From the NCBI GenBank assembly GCA_045801465.1, contig JBJMSU010000074.1, positions 1 to 7,512 of the forward strand: a DNA stretch of 7,512 bases. Direction: 5' to 3'. Each line of letters opens with the position of its first letter. Positions within the stretch are counted from its first letter, which is position 1. Source of the DNA: DATFWC01 sp045801465 (lineage in GTDB: Bacteria; Pseudomonadota; Alphaproteobacteria; Rhizobiales; Xanthobacteraceae). The translations under genes and the position numbers were made by a program. Under the pieces are notes generated by a model. It saw nothing but the letters and a program-made list of their open reading frames with translations. It was not told where the DNA came from and did not search any database. Of the stretch, positions 1 through 7,448 are shown piece after piece.

Positions 1-1070
1 GCACCGAGCAGATCCTGACCTGGCCGGGCGTTGACGGGCCGAACATGATCCTGGACGACGGCGGCGACGCCACCATGCTCGTCCACAAGGGCACCGAGTT
101 CGAGAAGGCCGGCGCCGTCCCGAGCCCGGACTCGACCGACAACGAGGAGTTCAAGGTCATCCTGACGCTGCTCGGGCGGACGCTGTCCGAGGACCCGACC
201 AGGTGGACGCGCCTCGGTGAGGGCATCCAGGGCGTCACCGAGGAGACGACCACCGGCGTGCATCGCCTCTACGAGATGCAGCAGGACGGCACGCTGCTGT
301 TCCCGGCGATCAACGTCAACGACTCCGTCACCAAGTCGAAGTTCGACAACCTCTACGGCTGCCGCCACTCGCTCGTCGACGGCATCAACCGCGCCACCGA
401 CGTGATGCTCGCCGGCAAGGCGTGCGTGATCCTCGGCTATGGCGACGTCGGCAAGGGCTGCGCGGCCTCGCTGCGCGGCCAGGGCGCGCGCGTGATCGTC
501 ACCGAGATCGACCCGATCTGCGCGCTGCAGGCCGCCATGGAGGGCTACGAGGTCACCACCATGGAGGACGCTGCGCCGCGCGCCGATCTCTTCGTCACCG
601 CGACCGGCAACGTCGACGTCATCACGATCGAGCACATGCGGCAGATGAAGGACCGCGCCATCGTCGCCAACATTGGTCACTTCGATTCGGAGATCCAGGT
701 TGCCGCGCTGAAGAACTTCAAGTGGCACAACGTCAAGCCGCAGGTCGACGAGATCGAGTTCCCGAACGGCAAGCGCATCATCCTGCTGTCGGAAGGACGG
801 CTGGTAAATCTCGGCAACGCCATGGGCCATCCGAGCTTCGTCATGTCGTCGTCGTTCACCAACCAGACTTTGGCGCAGATCGAGCTGTGGACCAATCCGA
901 ACAAGTACCAGCGGCGGGTCTACACGTTGCCGAAGCACCTGGACGAGAAGGTTGCGCGGCTGCACCTCGCCAAGATCGGCGCCAAGCTCACCCGGCTGAA
1001 CGAGAAGCAGTCGACCTATATCGGCGTCCCCGCCGAAGGCCCGTTCAAGTCGGATCAGTATCGGTACTGA
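1..1070 (+). CDS. ahcY: S-adenosyl-L-homocysteine hydrolase (adenosylhomocysteinase), 5' end outside window
   Basis: Cytosolic NAD-dependent enzyme that reversibly splits S-adenosylhomocysteine into adenosine and homocysteine, clearing the inhibitory product of SAM-dependent methylation. The frame is open from the left edge (first full codon at 3, reading TEQILTWPGVDGPN before the first internal Met at 45), so the gene is cut by the window and the Met at 45 is not its start. About 356 residues are visible of a protein usually near 470 in this group. Family signatures seen: the bacterial-type insert after the KAG segment (about 115-215), EETTTGVHRLY, the SKFDN segment with catalytic Lys (339-341) and Asp (345-347), the NAD-binding GYGDVG (435-452), HFDSEI, the HPSFVMSSSFTNQ segment (about 828-866), and the family's usual C-terminus, here PFKSDQYRY. 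The intact C-terminus makes the TGA at 1068-1070 a true stop. It is probably the first visible gene of an operon with the next two. Confidence 0.97.
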   Translation, partial: TEQILTWPGVDGPNMILDDGGDATMLVHKGTEFEKAGAVPSPDSTDNEEFKVILTLLGRTLSEDPTRWTRLGEGIQGVTEETTTGVHRLYEMQQDGTLLFPAINVNDSVTKSKFDNLYGCRHSLVDGINRATDVMLAGKACVILGYGDVGKGCAASLRGQGARVIVTEIDPICALQAAMEGYEVTTMEDAAPRADLFVTATGNVDVITIEHMRQMKDRAIVANIGHFDSEIQVAALKNFKWHNVKPQVDEIEFPNGKRIILLSEGRLVNLGNAMGHPSFVMSSSFTNQTLAQIELWTNPNKYQRRVYTLPKHLDEKVARLHLAKIGAKLTRLNEKQSTYIGVPAEGPFKSDQYRY

Positions 1071-1073
1071 GGC

Positions 1074-2702
1074 GTGCCGAAGCCGCTGGAGCGAAGCTAT
1101 GACGGCATCATCATCGGTGCCGGCCATCACGGCCTCATCCTCGGGTCGTATCTCGCCAAAGCCGGGCTCGACGTGCTCCTCGTCGAGCGCCGGCTCACCT
1201 ACGGCGGCGGGCTTTCGACGCGCGAGGTGACGCAGCCGGGCTTCTATCACAACCTCCATTCGATCAATCATTTCCAGATCAGCGAAGCGCCCTGGTTCCG
1301 CGACCTCGGCCTCGACGACAAGGTCACCTACATCACGCCGCGCTACGAGTTCGGCCAGGCGCACCGCGACGGCACCGCGCTGGTGCTCGGGCGCGAGCTC
1401 GACGAGACGGTCGCAAATATCGCGCGGTTCTCGCCCCGCGATGCCGCGACCTTCCGCGAGTGGAACGCGCGTGCCGAAGAGATCACCGCGCGGATCCTGA
1501 TCCCTGAGCGTTTCGCCGAGCCGTTGCCGCAACGCGAGCGTGAGGATCTTCTGTCGCGCACGGCAACGGGCCGCGATTTTCTCGCGGTCACGCGCCGGCA
1601 GCCGCTCGATGTCGTCAAGGAGCTGTTCGAGAACGAGCACGTGCAGCTTCTCATGCTGTTCAAGATTTCGCTGTTCGGGACCTGGCTCACCGACACGCTG
1701 TCGAAGACGAGTCCGATGGGCTCGGTGATCCGCGCCTTCGACCTCAAGACCGGGTATCAGCTGTGCCAGGGCGGATCGTTCAACCTCGCCCGCGGCCTGA
1801 TGGAAACGTTCATCGCGGCGGGCGGCACGTATCAACCGCAGGTGACCATCGACCGCATTCTGATCGAGGGTGGCCGCGCGGCCGGGATCGTGCTCGCCGA
1901 TGGGCGAACCGTGCGCGCGCGCCAGTTCGTGGCGAGCACCATCGACGTGCACCAGACGTTCGAAACGATGATCGGCCGCGATCAGCTTCCCGACGCCTTC
2001 TGCCGCAAGCTCGACGGCTTTCAGTACACGCCGTGGACCCTGTTCGGACTGCACCTCGCGCTGCACGAAAGCCCCGCTTTCGCGGCGGCGAGCTTCGAGC
2101 CGAACATCAACCGGGCGCTCAAATGGAGCATCGGCGCCGACACGATGGAGGAGCTGTTTTCCGCCCACGAGGACGTGCGCGCCGGCCGCGTTCCGGGCAT
2201 CGTGCAGTTCGGCGCCGGCCCCTTGAGCGTGATCGATCCGACCCAGGCGCCGCCGGGCCGGCATACCAACTACGCGTGGCACGTGATGCCGCTGAACCTC
2301 GATCTCGGCGGACAGAGCCACGAGAGCTTCAAGCAGGAGTTCGCGGAGAAGATCATCGAGACGTGGGCGCAGTACTGCCCCAACATGACGCGCAAAAACA
2401 TCATCGGGCAATACGTCTACACGGCGCGCGAATACTCGGCTGAGCTCGTCAACATGCGCGACGGCGACATCTTCATGGGCGCCTTCAACGCCGAGCAGGT
2501 GATGTACAACCATTTCGGCTATCGCACGCCGATTGCGAATCTGTACATGGCAGGCTCACCCTGTCATCCGGGCGGCGCGATTTCCGGGGGCGCCGGCTAT
2601 ATCGCGGCCGGCATCATCGCCGGCGACCTCGAGATCGCACCGTGGTGGCAGCCGTGGGATGCGGGCGTGGCGCTGCAGAGCCTCGCGCAGGCGGCCGCTT
2701 GA
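1074..2702 (+). CDS. FAD-dependent oxidoreductase, phytoene desaturase-like (COG1233 / PYROXD2-like)
   Basis: A 542-residue flavoprotein of the phytoene desaturase / amine oxidase superfamily. Seen: the N-terminal dinucleotide-binding motif GAGHHG (residues 15-20) ending at acidic E38 in VERR, a GGG turn (44-46) that normally contacts FAD, and the C-terminal FAD-binding segment with YMAGSPCHPGGAISGGAGY (491-509). Length and ends suit a complete protein. No signal peptide or membrane segment is evident, so it is probably cytosolic. Members of this family desaturate or oxidise carotenoids, retinoids and other hydrophobic substrates, but the sequence does not identify the substrate and no carotenoid gene is nearby. 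The GTG at 1074 is the only start that keeps the whole FAD motif, because an in-frame stop lies one codon upstream. There is no well-spaced Shine-Dalgarno: GAGG at 1069-1072 is only one base from the start. Translation probably depends on ribosomes finishing ahcY 3 bp earlier. Confidence 0.9.
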   Translation: MPKPLERSYDGIIIGAGHHGLILGSYLAKAGLDVLLVERRLTYGGGLSTREVTQPGFYHNLHSINHFQISEAPWFRDLGLDDKVTYITPRYEFGQAHRDGTALVLGRELDETVANIARFSPRDAATFREWNARAEEITARILIPERFAEPLPQREREDLLSRTATGRDFLAVTRRQPLDVVKELFENEHVQLLMLFKISLFGTWLTDTLSKTSPMGSVIRAFDLKTGYQLCQGGSFNLARGLMETFIAAGGTYQPQVTIDRILIEGGRAAGIVLADGRTVRARQFVASTIDVHQTFETMIGRDQLPDAFCRKLDGFQYTPWTLFGLHLALHESPAFAAASFEPNINRALKWSIGADTMEELFSAHEDVRAGRVPGIVQFGAGPLSVIDPTQAPPGRHTNYAWHVMPLNLDLGGQSHESFKQEFAEKIIETWAQYCPNMTRKNIIGQYVYTAREYSAELVNMRDGDIFMGAFNAEQVMYNHFGYRTPIANLYMAGSPCHPGGAISGGAGYIAAGIIAGDLEIAPWWQPWDAGVALQSLAQAAA

Positions 2703-2704
2703 GG
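2701..2704 (+). promoter_or_regulatory. Weak ribosome binding site for the SDR gene
   Basis: GAGG, overlapping the stop codon of the preceding gene, lies five bases before the ATG at 2710 and supports that start. A much stronger Shine-Dalgarno-like run, AGGAGGTGGTC (2714-2724), lies inside the coding region. It is 14 bases from an in-frame GTG at 2734, which is longer than usual, so the downstream GTG starts remain second choices. Confidence 0.4.
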
Positions 2705-2709
2705 CCCTG

Positions 2710-3498
2710 ATGGAGGAGGTGGTCGATCGCAACGTGGTGTTTCCAGGCCTGAGCGATCGCGTCGCGGTGATCACCGGCGCCGGTCAGGGATTGGGCCGCG
2801 CCTTCGCCAAGGCGTTGGCGCAAGCCGGCGCCATTGCGATCATTGCCGAGCGTGATGGCGAACGCGCCGAAGCGGTCGCGGCGGAGATCGCGAGCACGGC
2901 CAACCGCGCCCGCGCAATCCCGACCGACGTGGCCGATCCGGATTCGGTCGCCCGCATGGCGCGTGCGGTGGACGATGCGTTCGGCCGCATCGACATCCTG
3001 ATCAACAATGCCGCGATCTTCTCCACGTTGGAGATGCGGCCGTTCGAGCAGATCCCGCTCGCCGAATGGGAGGCGGTGCTCAAGGTCAACGTCACCGGCG
3101 CGTTCCTGTGCGCCCGCGCCGTGGTGCCGGCGATGCGCCGCGCCAAATGGGGGCGCATCATCAACATGGCCTCGGGCGCCGTCACGCTCGGACGCCCGAA
3201 CTATCTGCATTACATCACGTCGAAAGCGGCGCTCGACGGCATGACGCGGGCGCTCGCGCGCGAGCTTGGTGCCGACGGCATTACGGTCAACGCGATTCTG
3301 CCCGGCGCGACCTTCACCGAAATCGCGCGGGCGACGGTCACGCCGGAACAGAAGCAGCGCATCGTCTCCATGCAGTGCATCCCGCGGCCGGAAACGCCCG
3401 AGGACCTGATCGGCACGATCCTGTTTCTCGCCTCCGACGCCTCGGCCTTCCTCACCGGCCAGGCGATCACCGTCGACGGCGGCGCCACCCATCCATGA
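2710..3498 (+). CDS. Short-chain dehydrogenase/reductase (classical SDR, FabG-like)
   Basis: NAD(P)-dependent alcohol/ketone oxidoreductase of 262 residues, a normal length for classical SDRs. Seen: cofactor motif TGAGQGLG (22-29), NNAA (99-102), catalytic Asn in KVNVTG (N127), Ser155 in NMASG, and Tyr168/Lys172 in YITSK, with the usual 13-residue Ser-Tyr spacing. The substrate loop and the C-terminal segment ending GQAITVDGG are complete. The acidic residue at the end of the second strand (E47 in IAERD) suggests NAD rather than NADP, but R48 leaves this open. The substrate is unknown. The gene starts 7 bp after the FAD oxidoreductase stop and very likely shares its transcript, so the two enzymes may act in turn on one compound. 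The start is uncertain: ATG 2710 is chosen for its GAGG site, while GTG at 2734 or 2737 would remove 8 or 9 residues and leave all motifs intact. Confidence 0.92.
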   Translation: MEEVVDRNVVFPGLSDRVAVITGAGQGLGRAFAKALAQAGAIAIIAERDGERAEAVAAEIASTANRARAIPTDVADPDSVARMARAVDDAFGRIDILINNAAIFSTLEMRPFEQIPLAEWEAVLKVNVTGAFLCARAVVPAMRRAKWGRIINMASGAVTLGRPNYLHYITSKAALDGMTRALARELGADGITVNAILPGATFTEIARATVTPEQKQRIVSMQCIPRPETPEDLIGTILFLASDASAFLTGQAITVDGGATHP

Positions 3499-3499
3499 C

Positions 3500-3517
3500 C
3501 GCGTGCGCGACCACGCG
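3500..3517 (+). terminator. Candidate hairpin after the SDR stop
   Basis: CGCGTG (3500-3505) pairs perfectly with CACGCG (3512-3517) around a 6-base loop, beginning one base after the TGA at 3496-3498. The position suits termination of the ahcY-FAD oxidoreductase-SDR transcript. There is no T-run after it, so it is not a standard intrinsic terminator; it may instead protect the mRNA end or simply reflect high GC. Confidence 0.28.
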
Positions 3518-3571
3518 AAGCGGTGCATCGCGATCCGCGAGCGTCCGATAGGCCGCGTTTCAGGCGATTTC

Positions 3572-3586
3572 CGGGTGTTTCGCCCG
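3572..3586 (+). terminator. Candidate short hairpin in the convergent gap
   Basis: CGGGTG (3572-3577) can pair with CGCCCG (3581-3586) around TTT, with one T-G wobble. It is one of three short GC-rich stems in the 167 bp gap between the convergent SDR and lipase genes. The gap otherwise shows no plausible gene. No T-run follows on either strand. Confidence 0.2.
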
Positions 3587-3627
3587 CCGAAGGCGATCCG
3601 CACGCGAGTCTGCGCAACAGCACCGCA

Positions 3628-3645
3628 GCGCCCACCGTGGGGCGC
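3628..3645 (-). terminator. Candidate hairpin after the patatin-like gene
   Basis: GCGCCC (3628-3633) and GGGCGC (3640-3645) form a perfect 6-bp all-GC stem with a 6-base loop, about 20 bases past the lipase stop (3666-3668) on the minus strand. The placement suits a terminator for that gene, but there is no T-run after the stem. Confidence 0.3.
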
Positions 3646-3665
3646 GACCGCGGACACAGGCCGGG

Positions 3666-4937
3666 CTATTTGGTCTGTGCCTGGCCTGCCGGATTCTGCG
3701 TGCGGAACGCAGTGCCGTTCTTGGCCTGCTCCAGCCCGAAATTGAACAGCGCCGTCATCTGCTTCTGATCGAAGGCGGTCTGCGCCGGCTGGCGGAACGA
3801 GCCGTCCACGTAGGCGACGTTGAGCTCGATACCGTCGCGCTTGGCGGCGGCCGAGAGCAGGGCGAGCTCGGCCTGCGCACCGGCCTTCACGGCCGCCGAA
3901 ATCGTCCTTCCCAGGATGAAGATCTTCTCCGGCCCCGTCACGTCGAATTCGGGGACGAGCTTGCTGTGAATGATGACGTAGAGCTTGTCGGTCGGCAGCT
4001 GCTCGCTCGCACCCTCGATCAGCCAACTCGGGGGCGCGACGAAGAACGGGCCGAATACCCCGCCGTCCGCATGCATCTCCTGGAATTTGCGGTCCTGCGC
4101 CTCGGCATCGATATAGACCGGCGGGAACACGCCGGGAATGGCGGACGCGGCGAGGAGCACGTCGCGAAACAGCTTGAGCGCCGCGTCGGTGCCGTGGGCC
4201 GCGATCGCCCCCATGTTCCAGATCACCGGCCGTTCCGAATCGAGATCGGCAGTGACGACGAACAGTCGCCGGCCCTTGTGGTGCTCGGCCGCGACGTCGG
4301 CGAGGAGCTCGGGCGTGACTCGCTTCGCCAGTGAATTCTTGAGCGGCCAGGTATCGACCAGACTGTCGGCGCGCACCGCGTCCTCGAACACGTCGGCGGA
4401 GGTGAGGTCGAGGAAACTGTCGCGTAACTGATCGTCGTATTTCGCGCCCAGGAAGGCGTAAGGCGCCATGACGGCCCCGATGCTCACGCCGGTGACGACG
4501 GAGAATTCGGGCCGCTTGCCGACTTGCGACAGCCCGACCAGGACACCGGCCCCATAAGCGCCGCTCGAGCCGCCGCTCGACAGGATGAGCCACGTGCCCT
4601 TGTCGCGCGGCAGCGCGTCGGCGAACGAACCGAGCGAATCGGCCCAGAAGCGCACGCCCGGCAGGCCGGGAATGACGGCGGCCTCGCGGTCCTGCTCATC
4701 ATAGGTGGTGCGCTCGGGAGGCTTCTTCTGCTCCTGCGTGCTGGCCGCGGGCTGCGCCTGTTTGCTGGTCTTGCTCTTGCGCGCCTTCTCGCGCGCGGCG
4801 AGACGGATGCCGCAGCCCGCGCCGGGATCGCACTGCGCCGCTTGCGTCGCGCCGCCCGGATCCTGCTGTGCGCGCGGCGCGCTGATTCCGAGTGCACCCA
4901 AAAGGATGAGGGCCAGCAATATTCCTGAACGCTTCAT
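3666..4937 (-). CDS. Exported patatin-like phospholipase / lipid acyl hydrolase
   Basis: Predicted 423-residue serine acyl hydrolase of the patatin family, which cleaves acyl chains from phospholipids or other lipids with a Ser-Asp dyad. Seen: a glycine-rich oxyanion segment SSGGSSGAYGAG (120-131), the nucleophile elbow GVSIG (150-154, Ser152) and the catalytic DGG (291-293, Asp291), so both catalytic residues are present. Residues 1-23 have a KR start followed by a long hydrophobic run, as in a Sec signal peptide. There is no Cys near the likely cleavage site, so it is not an obvious lipoprotein. A Lys/Ala/Gln/Pro-rich stretch (about 47-76) links the signal to the catalytic domain, and Cys36 and Cys42 could form a disulfide after export. 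The ATG at 4937 is chosen because it begins the signal peptide and has AGAGG upstream; an upstream in-frame ATG at 4982 would put 15 polar residues before it. It is transcribed divergently from lepA. The substrate is unknown. Confidence 0.9.
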   Translation of the reverse strand: MKRSGILLALILLGALGISAPRAQQDPGGATQAAQCDPGAGCGIRLAAREKARKSKTSKQAQPAASTQEQKKPPERTTYDEQDREAAVIPGLPGVRFWADSLGSFADALPRDKGTWLILSSGGSSGAYGAGVLVGLSQVGKRPEFSVVTGVSIGAVMAPYAFLGAKYDDQLRDSFLDLTSADVFEDAVRADSLVDTWPLKNSLAKRVTPELLADVAAEHHKGRRLFVVTADLDSERPVIWNMGAIAAHGTDAALKLFRDVLLAASAIPGVFPPVYIDAEAQDRKFQEMHADGGVFGPFFVAPPSWLIEGASEQLPTDKLYVIIHSKLVPEFDVTGPEKIFILGRTISAAVKAGAQAELALLSAAAKRDGIELNVAYVDGSFRQPAQTAFDQKQMTALFNFGLEQAKNGTAFRTQNPAGQAQTK

Positions 4938-4943
4938 CAAAAA

Positions 4944-4948
4944 CCTCT
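4944..4948 (-). promoter_or_regulatory. Ribosome binding site fixing the lipase start
   Basis: On the minus strand AGAGG stands six bases before the ATG at 4937-4935. This is the best-spaced Shine-Dalgarno in the window and favours the start that opens directly into a signal peptide over the in-frame ATG 45 bases upstream. Confidence 0.6.
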
Positions 4949-5014
4949 GACGGTCACCCGCCTGTCCAATCCCGCATCGCACCTAATCGACAGAGCGTGG
5001 CAAAAGCAATACCG

Positions 5015-5063
5015 CCATGCGGCACGCTTTCGGGCGGATCGCGCCGCCGCGCTTGCCGCATGG
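5015..5063. repeat. 10-bp perfect inverted repeat with nested stem in the lipase/lepA divergent gap
   Basis: CCATGCGGCA (5015-5024) is the exact reverse complement of TGCCGCATGG (5054-5063). Within the 29-base interval a second perfect pair, GGCGG (5033-5037) and CCGCC (5044-5048), has a 6-base loop, so the whole element can fold as a nested stem. It ends 24 bases before the lepA ATG and takes in the first two bases of GGGGAG (5062-5067), the only purine-rich run upstream of lepA. It could be an operator read as DNA, a structured lepA leader, or a dispersed palindromic repeat; the sequence alone does not decide. Confidence 0.6.
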
Positions 5064-5087
5064 GGAGTCGGATGATAAGCCGCGCGC

Positions 5088-6899
<1,812 letters not shown>

Positions 6900-6901
6900 G
6901 G

Positions 6902-7174
6902 CTACTCCGCGGCGTCAGCATGCCTCAGAAGGCCTGCCTCTTTCATCGCGTCGTGCAATGCGATCGAGTCCCAGTCGTAACCATTCGGCCACGTCAGCGC
7001 CCCATCCTCGATGAATACGCGCGCGAAATAGGCCGGATCTTTCAGCGGTTCGGCCATTGGGCCAGTCTTCTCGGCCACGGACGAGAAATCGTGGACGCCG
7101 ATGGTGCCGTCCGAGAACTCGATTTCGAGCTTGTGTTCGCCGACTGGGCGGACGCCAATCACGTCGATCATCAT
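6902..7174 (-). CDS. DUF2442 domain protein
   Basis: Small 90-residue protein recognised as DUF2442 by its overall pattern: an opening VIGVRPVGEHKLEIEF strand pair, FSDG (20-23), a G-P-x-x-E-P-L-K-D-P-x-x-F segment (38-50) and WPNGYD (62-67). The molecular function is unknown. Family members are often encoded beside a DUF4160 gene, and toxin-antitoxin-like roles have been proposed for such pairs without firm proof. Here the remains of a DUF4160 gene lie directly upstream. The start at 7174 is preferred over the second ATG at 7171 because the ancestral DUF4160 stop overlaps it as ATGA, a typical translational-coupling junction. Only AGG, about six bases upstream, resembles a ribosome site, so loss of the upstream frame may have lowered translation. 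The stop is 2 bp from the lepA stop on the opposite strand. No frame damage is visible. Confidence 0.88.
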   Translation of the reverse strand: MMIDVIGVRPVGEHKLEIEFSDGTIGVHDFSSVAEKTGPMAEPLKDPAYFARVFIEDGALTWPNGYDWDSIALHDAMKEAGLLRHADAAE

Positions 7175-7420
7175 TCGAGGCCTGCGATCCGTTCCAACTG
7201 GCGGTCAGATCGTGCTGCCTGCCAGTTTCGCGTAAGTGATCTGACTCGTGGTAAAGCCGTCCATTCTTTCACCAGCCGCGTGACGGTTGGAGATAGCCTG
7301 CCATCCATTACCCGCCGTCGGAACTACGGACCCGGGCACGGAAGCCTTGGTACCGGACATGAAAATGCGGCGGAAGAACATCCGCACCGAAATCCCGAGA
7401 AAGTATGCAACTGTTGGCAT
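7171..7420 (-). pseudogene. Frameshifted DUF4160 gene, partner of DUF2442
   Basis: Read from ATG 7420, the first frame gives MPTVAYFLGISVRMFF, the typical DUF4160 N-terminus, then runs into unrelated residues and stops near 7205. A second frame from 7373 supplies the family core, PPHFHVRYQGFRARV and on to SSDGG, before a stop at about 7310. A third frame from about 7311 gives VMDGRLSPTVTRLVKEWTAL, and its end NWQAARSDRQLERIAGLE reaches a TGA at 7173-7171 that overlaps the DUF2442 ATG. Placed end to end the pieces make nearly a whole DUF4160 protein. Compared with the usual RMFFxDHxPPHFH pattern, about 13 bp are missing at 7373/7372, and one base is missing near 7311-7313. Extra bases near 7250 and 7237-7238 may form a compensating pair that disturbs the LHxxxL part of the C-terminus; this last point is inference. 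At most a nonfunctional 71-residue peptide is expected. The function of intact DUF4160 proteins is unknown. Confidence 0.85.
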
Positions 7421-7448
7421 CGGCAGCCTGAAAGCGGATGATGAAGGC

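Noticed and set aside
422..1102. 226-residue plus-strand frame inside ahcY
   Set aside because: An Arg-rich shadow in the wrong frame of a clearly recognised SAHH.
2533..2709. Extended N-terminus for the SDR starting at 2533
   Set aside because: This extension is the flavoprotein's C-terminal coding region read in another frame. The SDR family starts close to the cofactor motif, and ATG 2710 has its own GAGG site.
3503..3768. Small plus-strand frames (80-81 residues) in the convergent gap
   Set aside because: They are Arg/Pro-rich, have no ribosome site and run into the antisense of the lipase gene; no family signature.
2614..4593. 659-residue open frame on the minus strand
   Set aside because: It lies antisense to the SDR and out of frame with the lipase, is Arg/Ala/Gly-rich with no recognisable motif, and overlaps two genes with intact catalytic motifs. 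Long shadow frames are common in GC-rich DNA.
4938..4982. Lipase start at ATG 4982
   Set aside because: It would place 15 polar residues before the signal peptide and lacks a good ribosome site; ATG 4937 has AGAGG at six bases.
5053..5079. Possible sigma-70-type promoter for lepA (TTGCCG then TGATAA)
   Set aside because: The spacing is 14 bases, the -35 overlaps the inverted repeat, and the matches to consensus are poor; not enough to annotate.
7205..7420. 71-residue protein as an independent small gene
   Set aside because: Only its first 16 residues resemble a family (DUF4160); the rest is out of frame, and the true continuation is found in the other two frames.
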